Shown: positions 1 to 8,995, counted from the stretch's first letter. The stretch is DNA of 64,000 nt from Mycobacterium sp. M26 (GCF_001494595.1 NZ_LN929907.1:1-64000), one strand, 5' to 3'. Translations and numbers: made by a program. Notes: generated from the sequence alone by a model not told the origin.

Positions 1-1140
1 GGCAGTGAACATCTCGATGGTGCCGACCCGCCCGTTGAGTTCCGGCGGGGTGAATCCGGGTGCAGGCGCAGACCCCGCCCCCGTCGTGAGCAGTGCCCGC
101 CCGGCTGCGTTCTTGCCTTCGGCGACGGCCACGAGCGGGAACACGCCGTCACCCGCGGCGACGATGGCGTCGTACCGCTCCCCCATGCCCAGCAGCAGCG
201 CGTCGACCTCGGTGGGTACCACCGGGAAGCCGTCGGTGTGCGTGACGGTCATCGAGTGACCGGCCAACGCGATACGGAACGCGGTGTCGGCGCCGGCGTT
301 GATGATTCGCAACCGGATGCGCTGGCCCGGTTTGGCGGCGAATGTCGTTGGGGCTTCGGGTATCCGGCCGTTGACGACGTAGTACGGGTAGATCACATCG
401 CCGGGATCGCCACCGAGCAGCTTGCTTCCGCCGCCGCCGCCCATTCCCATGCCCATGCCGGCCATGCCGCCCTTGACCAGATCGTCGAGAATCTGCTGCG
501 GGGACTTGCCCACACCGCTGGTCCAGTCGTCGAGCATGACGATCCACTCGGCGTCGTAATTCGCCGGCGCCTTGGGGTCGTCGACGATCAGCGGCAGATA
601 CAGCCCGGTGTCGGCCTCGACGCCGACATGCGGGTGCGCCCAATAGGTGCCGGCGTCGGGAACCGAGAACCGGTAGGTAAAGGACTGGCCGACAGGGATA
701 TTCGGGGTGGCCGGCATGGCGCCGTCCATATTGTTCTGCAACGCGATGCCGTGCCAGTGCATCGACGTCGGCTTGTCCAGTTTGTTGTTGACGGTCACCT
801 GGAGTTCATCACCGACGTTGGCCCGGATCAGCGGGCCGGGTACCGCGTCGGTGTAGCCGAGCGTGTCCACGACCCGGCCGCCGATATCGACTTTAACCGG
901 ACCGGGATTCAGAGTGGCGCTCACCGTCTTGCCGGTGTGCGGCCGGGCAGCTTCGGCGGCATTGATCGCCGCCATCAGATCTTCGGGCACCGCTGTGGGT
1001 TGGGTGCTCAGGATCGATGCCGGGCCGGTGTTCTTTCCGCAGGACGCCAGCGTCGCACCGGCGCCGGCAGCGACGCCCGCTATCAGAAACGTGCGCCGAT
1101 TGAGTTGCCAGCGTGGAGTTGTCGTTGATTCCTCGCGCAT
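1..1140 (-). CDS. Tat-exported multicopper oxidase lipoprotein (MmcO-like), 3' end outside window
   Basis: Partial gene: the start is in the window and the C-terminus runs off the left edge. The N-terminus has a twin-arginine signal (R15-R16-T-F-L) followed by a hydrophobic stretch and a lipobox LASC with Cys34, so the product should be a Tat-exported lipoprotein. Two of the four multicopper-oxidase copper motifs are visible: H-W-H at residues 128-130 and H-P-H at 169-171. A Met/Gly-rich loop (MAGMGMGMGGGGG) follows and may bind copper. The cupredoxin C-terminal HCH motif lies outside the window. The family oxidises Cu(I), and the M. tuberculosis relative MmcO protects against copper. The downstream border cannot be judged. 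Confidence 0.9.
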   Translation of the reverse strand, partial: MREESTTTPRWQLNRRTFLIAGVAAGAGATLASCGKNTGPASILSTQPTAVPEDLMAAINAAEAARPHTGKTVSATLNPGPVKVDIGGRVVDTLGYTDAVPGPLIRANVGDELQVTVNNKLDKPTSMHWHGIALQNNMDGAMPATPNIPVGQSFTYRFSVPDAGTYWAHPHVGVEADTGLYLPLIVDDPKAPANYDAEWIVMLDDWTSGVGKSPQQILDDLVKGGMAGMGMGMGGGGGSKLLGGDPGDVIYPYYVVNGRIPEAPTTFAAKPGQRIRLRIINAGADTAFRIALAGHSMTVTHTDGFPVVPTEVDALLLGMGERYDAIVAAGDGVFPLVAVAEGKNAAGRALLTTGAGSAPAPGFTPPELNGRVGTIEMFTA

Positions 1141-1237
1141 GTCCCGACCCGTCCTTCCCCGGCGCTTACCGCGCCTTGGACACCCCAGTTTTTGTCGTAC
1201 ACCACAACCGACGCCAACGGACGGGTTCGAACCAAAT

Positions 1238-2908
1238 TCACACCGCGTCGGCGGCGGCCCGACCGGCGGCACGGCCGGAGAACAGGCAGCCGCCGAGGAA
1301 TGTGCCCTCCAGCGCGTTGTACCCGTGCACACCGCCGCCACCGAACCCGGCCACTTCGCCTGCGGCGTACAGTCCGCCGATCGGGTTACCGTCGTGGCCG
1401 AGCGCCCGCGATGACAGGTCGGTCTGGATGCCGCCCAGCGTCTTTCGGGTCAGGATGTGCAGCTTGACGCCGATCAGCGGACCGGCGTCCGGGTCGAGGA
1501 TCCGGTGCGGGGCCGCCGTCCGGCCGATCCGGTCGCCGATATAGCGCCGGGAGTTCCGGATACCTTGCACCTGAGCATCTTTGGCGTAGGGGTTGGCCAT
1601 CTGCAGATCCCGCGCCTCGATCTGGGACCGGATGCTGGCCACGTCGAGTAACGGCTCGTCGGTCAGAGTGTTCATCTTGGCGACGAGTTCCTCAAGGGTG
1701 CCCGCGACGACGAAGTCGGCGCCGTGTTGCTTGAATGCCTCCACCGGCGCCGGCGCGCCCTTGGTCAGCAGCCGCTCCTTCAGGAACCCTGTGCGGTCCT
1801 TATTGGTGATGTCGGGGTTCTGCTCGGAACCGGACAGCGCGAACTCCCGCTCGATGATCTTCTGGGTGAGGATGAACCAGCTGTGGTCATAACCGGCGAT
1901 CTCCGGGTTAGTGCGCAGGTAGCGCAGCGTGCCCAGGGTGTCGTAGCCCGGCAGGTAGGGGTGCGGCAGCCGCCTGCCCAGGGCGTCGAACCACATCGAG
2001 GACGGTCCGGGCAGGATGCGGATGGCGTGCTTGGGCCAGATCGGATCCCAGTTCTGGATGCCCTCGGTGTAGTGCCACATCCGGTCTCGGTTGACCAGGC
2101 GCACCCCGGAGCCCGCGGCGATATCGAGCATCCTGCCGTCGACGTAGGCCGGCACCCCGGTGATCATCGACGCCGGCGGAGTGCCCATCCGGTCCGGCCA
2201 GTACTGGCGCACGATGTCGTGATTGCCGCCGATGCCGCCGGTGGTGACGATGACCGCCTGGGCCGTAATCTCGAAGTCGCCCACCACATCTCGGTTGGAC
2301 GGTGCCCCGCGCACCGCATCGTCGGGTGCCAGGACCGTGCCGCGCACCCCGGTGGCGGCACCGTCGCTGATCAGCAGTTCGTCCACCCGGTGCCGGTGGT
2401 AGAAGGTCACCAGCCCGCGGCCGGCAGCGGCCAGCGCCGAGTTGACGAACGGCTCGACGACACCGGTGCCGGTGCCCCACGCGACGTGGAATCGGGGCAC
2501 TGAGTTGCCGTGGCCGTCGGCGCGCAGGTCACCGCGCTCGGCCCAGCCCACGGTGGGCAGGAAGCTGATTCCGTGACCGAGCAACCATGATCGCTTTTCG
2601 CCGGCAGCGAACTCGACGTAGGCGCGGGCCCACTGAACCGCCCAGGAGTCCTCGTCCTCGAGGCGGTCGAACTGGGCACTGCCGCGCCAGTCGTTCCACG
2701 CCAGCTCGAAGGAGTCCTTGACGCCGAGCCGACGCTGCTCGGGGGTGTCGACGAGGAACAGCCCGCCGAAGGACCAGAACGCCTGTCCACCCAGGTTGGC
2801 GGCGTTCTCCTGGTCCACCAGGGCGACCTTCTTGCCGCGGCTGGTCAGTTCGTGCGTGGCGACCAGACCGGCCAGGCCGGCCCCGACGACGATGACGTCT
2901 GCGTCCAT
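1238..2908 (-). CDS. FAD-binding dehydrogenase, KstD/fumarate-reductase-like flavoprotein
   Basis: 556-residue flavoprotein. The start was placed at the ATG preceded by CCGGAGGTTGTC, a strong ribosome binding site, which puts the Rossmann motif GAGLAG at residues 9-14. A second FAD-contact motif near the C-terminus (GLYAAGEVAGFGGGGVHG) is typical of the succinate dehydrogenase/fumarate reductase/3-ketosteroid-delta1-dehydrogenase superfamily. It resembles the mycobacterial Rv0785-type FAD-binding dehydrogenases. The substrate cannot be read from the sequence; steroid, fumarate or another enone are all possible. It lies 97 bp upstream of the multicopper oxidase gene on the same strand and may share a transcript with it. 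Confidence 0.85.
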   Translation of the reverse strand: MDADVIVVGAGLAGLVATHELTSRGKKVALVDQENAANLGGQAFWSFGGLFLVDTPEQRRLGVKDSFELAWNDWRGSAQFDRLEDEDSWAVQWARAYVEFAAGEKRSWLLGHGISFLPTVGWAERGDLRADGHGNSVPRFHVAWGTGTGVVEPFVNSALAAAGRGLVTFYHRHRVDELLISDGAATGVRGTVLAPDDAVRGAPSNRDVVGDFEITAQAVIVTTGGIGGNHDIVRQYWPDRMGTPPASMITGVPAYVDGRMLDIAAGSGVRLVNRDRMWHYTEGIQNWDPIWPKHAIRILPGPSSMWFDALGRRLPHPYLPGYDTLGTLRYLRTNPEIAGYDHSWFILTQKIIEREFALSGSEQNPDITNKDRTGFLKERLLTKGAPAPVEAFKQHGADFVVAGTLEELVAKMNTLTDEPLLDVASIRSQIEARDLQMANPYAKDAQVQGIRNSRRYIGDRIGRTAAPHRILDPDAGPLIGVKLHILTRKTLGGIQTDLSSRALGHDGNPIGGLYAAGEVAGFGGGGVHGYNALEGTFLGGCLFSGRAAGRAAADAV

Positions 2909-3009
2909 GACAACCTCCGGGTTCGAGCAGCCCTCACCGTACCGCCGCCGGCCGTGGCCGATGTGACGCACGGGGTTTAGCGAAGCACCAGGCAGGGAAG
3001 CCGACAGGG

Positions 3010-4029
3010 GTGACGCTCGCCCCCTTCGCCCTGCAGCCCTACCTTCCGGCGCCGCGGGGCCCGCTGTCCATGGCCGTGCTCGACCTGCTGACCGAGCGCG
3101 CCCCGCGAGCCCACCTCAACCACGTCGAGGCCTCCGTCGGCGACTCCGACCCTTACGGCATCGACGTCCAGCTCAGCCTCTACGTCTGCTACGAACTGCA
3201 CTACCGCGGTTTCGCCGGGGTGGACAACGGCTGGGAGTGGAACCCGGGCCTGCTGCACCTACGTGCCCGGCTGGAAGAGACCTTCCTGAGCGCGGTGCGC
3301 AACGATGTCGGGGATATCGGGCTGGAGGAGACCGCGGCCGCCGAGATGGAGCGGCTGACAGTGGAACCGGTCGATGGTTCCGGCCCGTCCTACTACCTGC
3401 GGGACAAGGGCACCTGGGAGCAGATGCAGGAGTACTTCGTACACCGCTCGCTCTATCACCTCAAGGAAGGCGATCCGCACGCCTGGGCCATTCCCCGGCT
3501 CACCGGTCAGGCCAAGGCGGCGTTCGTCGCCGTCGAGTACGACGAGTTCGGCGGTGGCCGCGGTGAGCAGGTGCACCAGCAGTTGTTCGCCGACCTGATG
3601 GTCGCCGCCGGCTTGGACGCCACCTACCTCGGCTACCTCGACGCGGTGCCTGCCGACTCGCTGGCCGTGGTGAACCTGATGTCGCTGTTCGGTTTACATC
3701 GCAAGCACCGTGGTTGCGCCATCGGCCATTTCGCCTCCACCGAGATCACCTCCTCGCCTGGTTCGCGGCGGTTGGTCGAGGCACTGGAGCGTCTCGGCGC
3801 ACCGGAGACCTGCGTGGCCTTCTACCGCGAGCACGTCGAGGCCGACGCTGTGCACGAGCAGGTGGTGCGCACCGACGTCGTCGGCGATCTGGTGAGCCGG
3901 GAGCCGGGGCTCAACCGGGACGTGATCTTCGGAATCCGGGCCCACGAGGTCGTGGAGGACCGGTTGGCCCGGCACCTGATGCGGTGCTGGACCGACGGGG
4001 AGAGCTCGTTACGTAAGCCGATCGGCTGA
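3010..4029 (+). CDS. Iron-containing redox enzyme family protein (haem-oxygenase-like diiron oxidase)
   Basis: 339 residues beginning with GTG. Likely metal ligands are visible as E141/H145, H157, E176 and H189, and in the C-terminal motif H275-x3-D279-x2-H282 (FYREHVEADAVHEQV), which is the arrangement seen in Haem_oxygenas_2/HDO-type diiron proteins. Characterised members carry out N-oxygenation, C-C cleavage or desaturation, but the substrate here is unknown. Its 3' end overlaps by 21 bp the convergent gene for a CDGSH iron-sulfur protein, which is itself coupled to a HemK2-like methyltransferase. The three genes therefore form a compact redox cluster. Confidence 0.8.
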   Translation: MTLAPFALQPYLPAPRGPLSMAVLDLLTERAPRAHLNHVEASVGDSDPYGIDVQLSLYVCYELHYRGFAGVDNGWEWNPGLLHLRARLEETFLSAVRNDVGDIGLEETAAAEMERLTVEPVDGSGPSYYLRDKGTWEQMQEYFVHRSLYHLKEGDPHAWAIPRLTGQAKAAFVAVEYDEFGGGRGEQVHQQLFADLMVAAGLDATYLGYLDAVPADSLAVVNLMSLFGLHRKHRGCAIGHFASTEITSSPGSRRLVEALERLGAPETCVAFYREHVEADAVHEQVVRTDVVGDLVSREPGLNRDVIFGIRAHEVVEDRLARHLMRCWTDGESSLRKPIG

Positions 4030-4236
4030 GGCTTCGTCGTCGCCCTTACGACGACGGCGCCGGTGGCTGGTATCGCACAGCGGATAGTTCTTGCTGCGCT
4101 TGCAGGTACAGATAGCGACCTGGAACCGGTCGGATTCGACGACGGTCCCGTCGGCCAGTTCGATACGCACGGGTCCCTGGATCATCATCGGGCCCGAGGG
4201 GACGATCCGAACCAGTCGGGGCTCGCTGCCGGTCAC
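4009..4236 (-). CDS. CDGSH-type iron-sulfur domain protein
   Basis: Small 75-residue protein. The start is the GTG that overlaps the stop of the upstream methyltransferase (GTGA), in frame with the CDGSH motif. Ligands C43-x-C45 and C54-D-T-S-H58 fit the 2Fe-2S signature CxC-x2-S/T-x3-P-x-C-D-x-S/T-H, with Thr replacing Gly. The C-terminus is a basic/acidic tail. The family transfers electrons or iron-sulfur clusters. No membrane anchor is present, so it should be cytosolic. Translational coupling to the methyltransferase and 3' overlap with the convergent diiron protein suggest a shared role, which remains undefined. Confidence 0.85.
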   Translation of the reverse strand: MTGSEPRLVRIVPSGPMMIQGPVRIELADGTVVESDRFQVAICTCKRSKNYPLCDTSHRRRRRKGDDEASADRLT

Positions 4237-4931
4237 GCCTTCACCGCTCTGATCACGACCAGTTCCTCCTCGCGCCGGCCTACCGGCAGCATGCCGATCT
4301 GCTCCATCCAGCGCGCCCGGTTCCGAAGGACCGGACCGAACGGGATGAGCTGTGTCAAAACGACTTCCGCCCGCAGGCCGCCCTGCTCCAGTCGGCGCAC
4401 GGTCTGGCCCGCATCGGCGAACTCGGAGTGCACGATCAACATCGTGCCACCCCGGGCCAGCAGCGCCGGTGCTGCCTCGCACAGCGGGTCGAGCACCATC
4501 CGGCCGTCCGGACCGGCATCCCAGGCATGCGACGGACCGATTTCGGTGTCGATGCGCTCCAGATGCGAGTCAGGACCTGTTGGCACATAAGGAGGATTGG
4601 CGACGACCACATCGTAGGGGGTGCCACGCACCATCCCGGTCACCGTGCCCACCTGTGCGTCGACGGTCACACCGGCACGCTGGGCGTTGGCCTGCACACA
4701 GTCAACCGCGCGCGGGCAGATGTCCAGGGCGGTCACACTGTGCGCGCCGAGTTGAGCGGCCGCAATGGCGACTACGCCGCTGCCGGTGCAGATGTCCAGC
4801 ACACGGCGGCCGGCCACATCAGCGGCGACAGTCATCGCCTCGATCAGAAGCATCGAATCCTGCTGGGGGGCATACACACCCGTTGTCGGGGCAACCGAAT
4901 CCTGGACGTCAGGATAGAGGATGGTCAACAT
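4233..4931 (-). CDS. HemK2/MTQ2-family protein methyltransferase
   Basis: 232-residue class I SAM methyltransferase. The SAM loop is DICTGSG at 46-52 and the catalytic NPPY motif is at 112-115, diagnostic of N5-glutamine/adenine-N6-type methyltransferases. The short form without an N-terminal helical domain resembles HemK2/MTQ2 (YrmA-like) rather than PrmC, and the release-factor methyltransferase proper is not expected at this locus. It is transcribed with the CDGSH gene (4-bp GTGA overlap). The target (a Gln in a protein, or a small molecule) is unknown. Divergent from the next gene across a 119-bp gap. Confidence 0.85.
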   Translation of the reverse strand: MLTILYPDVQDSVAPTTGVYAPQQDSMLLIEAMTVAADVAGRRVLDICTGSGVVAIAAAQLGAHSVTALDICPRAVDCVQANAQRAGVTVDAQVGTVTGMVRGTPYDVVVANPPYVPTGPDSHLERIDTEIGPSHAWDAGPDGRMVLDPLCEAAPALLARGGTMLIVHSEFADAGQTVRRLEQGGLRAEVVLTQLIPFGPVLRNRARWMEQIGMLPVGRREEELVVIRAVKA

Positions 4932-5050
4932 CGGCCTTTCGAGATCGAAGCCGTTGTGAAACCACGGCGCTGCTGACAGACATGCCCGATTACCGTTGTG
5001 CTAAACCATTTCGTGGTTTGCCCCGCCGCCGAACCGGGAAGCTCACTGCC

Positions 5051-5740
5051 ATGAAAGCTTCTGATCTCGCAAGCGTGCCGATCGCCGCCGGAGCAGCCCT
5101 TCGCCGTCGCCGCTTGTTCCATCCCACCGGTGTCCTGGTCAACGGCTCGGTCGAGCGACTGGCCCCTCCCGGGGAAGGACTGCCGATGGAATCAGGTGCG
5201 ATCGTGGGCCGGTTGTCCAAGGCCGTGGGCACCCCCGGTGCACTCCCCGATGCCGCCGGGCTGGCCTGGCGGATGCCGCCCGGCCCGTTCGCCGCCACGC
5301 CGTGGGATGTCCTGCTGGTCAGTGCGGGTTTCGGCGGTGCCGATGCGGTACCCAACCGGGTGCTCTTGCGCGCGGTGACATCCTGGTCGGCCGCGCCGTA
5401 CTCCAGCCTGCTGCCCCTGCGCCACGGCGAGGACCTGTGGTGGATCCGGGCTCAGCTGACAACTCCGGTGGACGGCGGACTGTCCCTGGACGCCGCGCGT
5501 GCGGCGATCAACGGTGGCAGTCTGGACTTTCACGTCGAACAATCCTGCGGCACAGCAGGTTTCACCCCACTGGCCACCCTCACCCTGAATGAGGTGATAG
5601 CCGACCCGGCTGAGCACGACGTGTCCTTCGATCCGGTCCGCCACAGCGCACCGGATGTGTCGGTGTGGCCCGACTGGCTGCGCGACTTCCGGTCCCTGGC
5701 GTACCGCAGCAGTCGCGAAGGACGAGACGCCGAGGACTAG
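5051..5740 (+). CDS. Conserved hypothetical protein, possible catalase-like fold
   Basis: 229 residues. The ATG was chosen because the longer upstream reading frame runs through the divergent methyltransferase gene. The product has no signal peptide or membrane segment. The N-terminal motif FHPTGVLVNGSVER, followed by Gly/Pro-rich turns and a C-terminal segment rich in Trp and His, recalls proteins with weak similarity to the catalase-like fold. No haem-ligand tyrosine context is recognisable, so activity is not claimed. Mycobacterial relatives are often labelled 'phosphodiesterase' without support. Confidence 0.6.
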   Translation: MKASDLASVPIAAGAALRRRRLFHPTGVLVNGSVERLAPPGEGLPMESGAIVGRLSKAVGTPGALPDAAGLAWRMPPGPFAATPWDVLLVSAGFGGADAVPNRVLLRAVTSWSAAPYSSLLPLRHGEDLWWIRAQLTTPVDGGLSLDAARAAINGGSLDFHVEQSCGTAGFTPLATLTLNEVIADPAEHDVSFDPVRHSAPDVSVWPDWLRDFRSLAYRSSREGRDAED

Positions 5741-5746
5741 TCGGGC

Positions 5747-5893
5747 TTAGTCAGGCGGCTCGAAGTCGGGGACGTCGGCGACGTCGGGGGTGGGGTCGTC
5801 GGCGGGTCGTTCGGGCCGGTCAGTCGTTCGGTCTTCCTGATGGTCGTCGGTGTAGTCGGCGTGGTCGTCCTCGTCCGAAGTCCGGTCGGTCAT
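5747..5893 (-). CDS. Small acidic hypothetical protein (48 aa)
   Basis: A 48-codon frame (ATG at 5893, TAA at 5747) encodes a very Asp/Glu-rich peptide starting MTDRTSDEDDHADYTDDHQE and ending DFEPPD. It occupies the gap between the preceding plus-strand gene and the hemerythrin gene. No convincing Shine-Dalgarno precedes it. The strongly biased acidic composition looks like a real disordered peptide, but it could also be chance coding in a GAC/GTC-rich stretch. Function unknown. Confidence 0.35.
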   Translation of the reverse strand: MTDRTSDEDDHADYTDDHQEDRTTDRPERPADDPTPDVADVPDFEPPD

Positions 5894-5979
5894 GGCCGTG
5901 GGGATAACCGGTCGGTTGTCGTTTCAACCCCCTGCCGCCGGGTATGTGCGCACGACCACACAATGACGAAGGGGAGACG

Positions 5980-6564
5980 ATGGATGCGTTGAGTTTTCTG
6001 CGGGCGGACCACGAGAGTGTGTTGGGCATGTTCGAGGTGCTGGACGGCGCGCCGAAGGGCACCGGTGCCGTCGAGAGCGGCCTGCAGACGATGGTGACCA
6101 ATCTGGTGATCGCCGAGTCGCAGCACGAGGCCATCGAGGAGCAGTTGTTCTGGCCCGCGGTGCGCCAGGCGCTGGATAACGGCGACGAGCTGGCCGACCG
6201 CGCCCTGGGTCAGGAGCAGGCCGGCAAGAAGCTGCTGCAGCGGCTCGAGGACGGCAACCCAGGTGAGGCCGACTACCACGAGGCGCTGACCGAGTTCATC
6301 AAAGCCGGCCGTGAGCACATCGCGTTCGAACAGGACCACGTCTGGCCGTTGTTCGCGGCGGCGGTCGGTGCCGCCGAATTGGCCAGCCTGGGTGAGAAAC
6401 TCGAAGTGGCCAAGAAGGCAGCGCCGACCAGACCACACCCGGATACCCCGCCACACTCGTTGGTGCAGAAGACCATGGGTACCGCCGCGGCTGTCGTCGA
6501 CCATGTACGCGACGCCGTATCTGGCCGGGCCGGGGAGAATCCGCCGGATCCGCAGAGCCGTTGA
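5980..6564 (+). CDS. Hemerythrin HHE domain protein
   Basis: 194 residues starting at the ATG behind GGGGAG (12 codons inside the longest frame). The four-helix HHE pattern is visible: H11, H49-E-A-I-E53-E, H100 and H113-x3-E117-x2-H120, which would bind a non-haem diiron centre. A roughly 50-residue tail rich in Pro/Thr/Ala follows. Cytosolic. Mycobacterial hemerythrin-like proteins affect peroxide and nitric-oxide responses, which fits the convergent Mn-catalase neighbour; the two genes share a bidirectional terminator. Confidence 0.88.
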   Translation: MDALSFLRADHESVLGMFEVLDGAPKGTGAVESGLQTMVTNLVIAESQHEAIEEQLFWPAVRQALDNGDELADRALGQEQAGKKLLQRLEDGNPGEADYHEALTEFIKAGREHIAFEQDHVWPLFAAAVGAAELASLGEKLEVAKKAAPTRPHPDTPPHSLVQKTMGTAAAVVDHVRDAVSGRAGENPPDPQSR

Positions 6565-6570
6565 CGAAAA

Positions 6571-6600
6571 CCGGCCCCGTCACTCGACGGGGCCGGCCTT
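6571..6600. terminator. Bidirectional intrinsic terminator
   Basis: A 10-bp perfect stem (CCGGCCCCGT / ACGGGGCCGG, 6571-6580 with 6587-6596) closes a 6-nt loop. It is followed by CCTTTTC on the plus strand and preceded by AAAA, so it has a T-run on both strands. It lies between the convergent hemerythrin and Mn-catalase genes and should end both transcripts. Confidence 0.85.
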
Positions 6601-6609
6601 TTCGGTGAA

Positions 6610-7503
6610 TCAGCTTGTCGCGATGCGCTGTTCGTGGGTGAACGGCTTCTCGCTGTCCACGTTGGGTGTACCGCCCGGGCTGCGCTGGTCGCCCTGATTC
6701 TGCCGGGCATCAGATCCCAGCCACTGCTCGGACGGGTTCTGCACGTACTGCCACTCCATGCCGTCGGGCCACGGACCCTGGCCCTGGTTCCACGGACCGC
6801 GGACATCACCGTCACCGTTGGACATGTTGAACGCCACGTTCTGGAAGCGGTCGTCCCCGGCGAGGTGGCCCGGCGGGAAGTTCACCGGCAGTTCGTTGAT
6901 CGCCGCGGTGAACTGCTGGTAGTGCGCCACCTCACGGGTCATCAGGAAGGTCAGGGTGTCCTGCACGCCGGGATCGTCGGTGAACTGCTTGAGGTACTCG
7001 TAAACGATCTTGGCCCGCGACTCGGCGGCCAGATTGCTGCGCAGGTCCACCGACGGATCTCCGTTGGCGTTGACGTAGGAGCCCGACCACGGCACGCCCG
7101 CGGAGTTGCTGACATCCGGTCCGCCGCCGGTGAGCACGAAGTACAACGGGTTGTTGGCGACCTGGTGGATCACCTGATCGCGACCGTCGGGACTGCCCAC
7201 CGCGGGCATCCAGTCGCACACCTCATTGGCCAGCTTGAGATCGTCGTTGAGACCGTCGAGCAGCATGGTGATCATCGAACCGACCATCTCGAGGTGGCTG
7301 AGCTCCTCGGTGGCGATGTCCATGAACAGGTCGTACATCTTCGGGTTCTTGTCGCGTAACAGGAATGCCTGGGTGAAGTACTGCATGGCAGCCTTGAGCT
7401 CGCCGTTGGCTCCGCCGAACTGTTCCTGGAGCAGTCGGGCGAAGCGCGGATCGGGTTGGCTGACCCGCACCTCGAACTGCAGATCTTTGTTGTGAATGAA
7501 CAT
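6610..7503 (-). CDS. Manganese catalase family protein
   Basis: 297 residues from the ATG preceded by AGAAGGGGAAAC; the longer frame adds 19 unlikely residues. The dimanganese ligands are recognisable: E35 in GANGELKAA, E67 and H70 in TEELSHLEM, a third Glu in LAAESRAK and the final Glu/His in TREVAHYQQF. The protein should disproportionate hydrogen peroxide without haem. A Gly/Pro/Trp-rich C-terminal tail (about residues 225-297) is longer than the catalytic core needs. A second, haem catalase gene is present at about 51-52 kb in this window. Confidence 0.9.
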   Translation of the reverse strand: MFIHNKDLQFEVRVSQPDPRFARLLQEQFGGANGELKAAMQYFTQAFLLRDKNPKMYDLFMDIATEELSHLEMVGSMITMLLDGLNDDLKLANEVCDWMPAVGSPDGRDQVIHQVANNPLYFVLTGGGPDVSNSAGVPWSGSYVNANGDPSVDLRSNLAAESRAKIVYEYLKQFTDDPGVQDTLTFLMTREVAHYQQFTAAINELPVNFPPGHLAGDDRFQNVAFNMSNGDGDVRGPWNQGQGPWPDGMEWQYVQNPSEQWLGSDARQNQGDQRSPGGTPNVDSEKPFTHEQRIATS

Positions 7504-7587
7504 GTTTCCCCTTCTCGGCTGTTGGGATCTGGCGTGGTTACCCTCGGCCGAGTGCGCCAAACGCTGCTGGGGACAACAGATTCGACG

Positions 7588-8574
7588 TCAGGACGCGGCG
7601 TCGCGCAGCGCGGCCAGCAGCGGCTCAGCGGCCTTGGCGAGGAACTCCTCCTGGCCGTCGTCGCCGATCTGAACCAGGGCGATATCGGTGAATCCGGCCT
7701 TCCAGTAGGCACTGACCGCCTCGACGATGGCGTCCAGATCTGGCCCACACGGAATGCTGTCGGCCACGGCATCCGGGGTGACGAACTGGGTGGCACCGGC
7801 GAAGCCGGCCGGGGTCGGCAGATCCGCATTGACCGCCCAGCCCCCACCGAACCACCGGAACTGGTCGTGGGCGCGCGCGATTGCGGCGTCGCGGTCGGGA
7901 TCCCAGCAGATCGGAATCTGCCCGATCACGCGGCCACCGCCGGGCAGTCCGGTGGCTTGCCGGGCGCTGTGCCAGCCGTCGACCAGGTCGCGGTTGGGCT
8001 CCACGGCAATCATGTGATCGCCCGCGGTGGCGAACGCATCGAGGGAACGCTGCCCGGAAACCGCCACACCAAGAGTCACCGGTTCCTCGGGCACGTCCCA
8101 GAGCCGGGCGGAGTCGACCTCGAAGTAGTCCCCCCTGTGGTCGACGAGGTCGCCGCTGAGCAGCCGCCGGATGATCACGATCGCTTCGCGGAGCATGTCG
8201 TGGCGACGCTGGACCGTCGGCCAGCCCTTACCGACGACATGTTCGTTGAGGTTCTCGCCCGATCCGAGTCCCAGGGTGAACCGGCCGTCGGCCAGGATCT
8301 GCAATGTCGCGGCCTGCTGGGCGACGACGGCGGGGTGGTAGCGCATGGTCGGACACGTCACGTAGGTGTAGAGATCCACGTTCTCGGTGGCATGGGCGAC
8401 GGCACCCAGTAGCGTCCAGGCGTTGGGAGCGTGGCCCTGAGATACCAGCCACGGCGAGTAGTGGTCGCTGGACACCTCGAAATCGAAGCCGGCCTGCTCC
8501 GCCGAAATGGCATACCGGACAAGTTCTTTGGGCCCACTCTGCTCGGTCATCAGGGTGTATCCGAAACGCGTCAT
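7588..8574 (-). CDS. F420-dependent LLM-class oxidoreductase (G6PDH-like)
   Basis: 328 residues from ATG MTRFGYTLMTEQ; a longer frame adds 29 residues that overlap the divergent gene. The TIM-barrel pattern fits luciferase-like F420 enzymes of the Fgd-like subgroup: SSDHYSPW, YTYVTCPTMRYHPAVVAQQAATL, LGLGSGENLNEH. The cofactor is inferred from family and genus. The physiological substrate is unknown; relatives include glucose-6-phosphate and hydroxymycolic acid dehydrogenases. Confidence 0.85.
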   Translation of the reverse strand: MTRFGYTLMTEQSGPKELVRYAISAEQAGFDFEVSSDHYSPWLVSQGHAPNAWTLLGAVAHATENVDLYTYVTCPTMRYHPAVVAQQAATLQILADGRFTLGLGSGENLNEHVVGKGWPTVQRRHDMLREAIVIIRRLLSGDLVDHRGDYFEVDSARLWDVPEEPVTLGVAVSGQRSLDAFATAGDHMIAVEPNRDLVDGWHSARQATGLPGGGRVIGQIPICWDPDRDAAIARAHDQFRWFGGGWAVNADLPTPAGFAGATQFVTPDAVADSIPCGPDLDAIVEAVSAYWKAGFTDIALVQIGDDGQEEFLAKAAEPLLAALRDAAS

Positions 8575-8637
8575 GGCCAACGGGTACCCGCACCTCAGAA
8601 CACAAAACGGGTTGCGCGGGAGTTCTATGCTGCCGAC

Positions 8638-8994
8638 ATGCTCACCAGTGCTACCGCGCATCGCTTTGCCGAGGAATGGATCTCAGCGTGGAACAGCCAC
8701 GATCTGGACCGAATCCTCGCCCACTACAGCGACGACTTCACCATGTCCTCGCCACGCATCGCCGATCTGGCCGGGGAGGCCACCGGTGTGCTGCACGGAA
8801 AGCGGGCGGTCGCCGACTACTGGCGGCTGGCACTGGCGAAGGCACCCGAATTGCACTTCACACTGATCGACGTGTTCCTCGGCGCGGACAGCGTCGCCGT
8901 TCACTACCAGGGCCTGCGCGGGCCGGTGGTCGAGGTGTTCTTCTTCGACGCCGACGGGCGGGTGGCACGCGCCGCCGCGCACTACCTGCCGTAG
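8638..8994 (+). CDS. NTF2-like / SnoaL-like domain protein
   Basis: 118 residues from the ATG at MLTSATAHRFAEEWISAWNSHDLDRILAHYSDDF, the typical opening of SnoaL-like NTF2 folds (long helix, then HYSDDF). It has a cone-shaped single domain with no signal. It may be an isomerase/hydrolase or a ligand-binding protein. It diverges from the LLM gene and converges on the YqeY gene with one base between the stops. Confidence 0.8.
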   Translation: MLTSATAHRFAEEWISAWNSHDLDRILAHYSDDFTMSSPRIADLAGEATGVLHGKRAVADYWRLALAKAPELHFTLIDVFLGADSVAVHYQGLRGPVVEVFFFDADGRVARAAAHYLP

Positions 8995-8995
8995 C

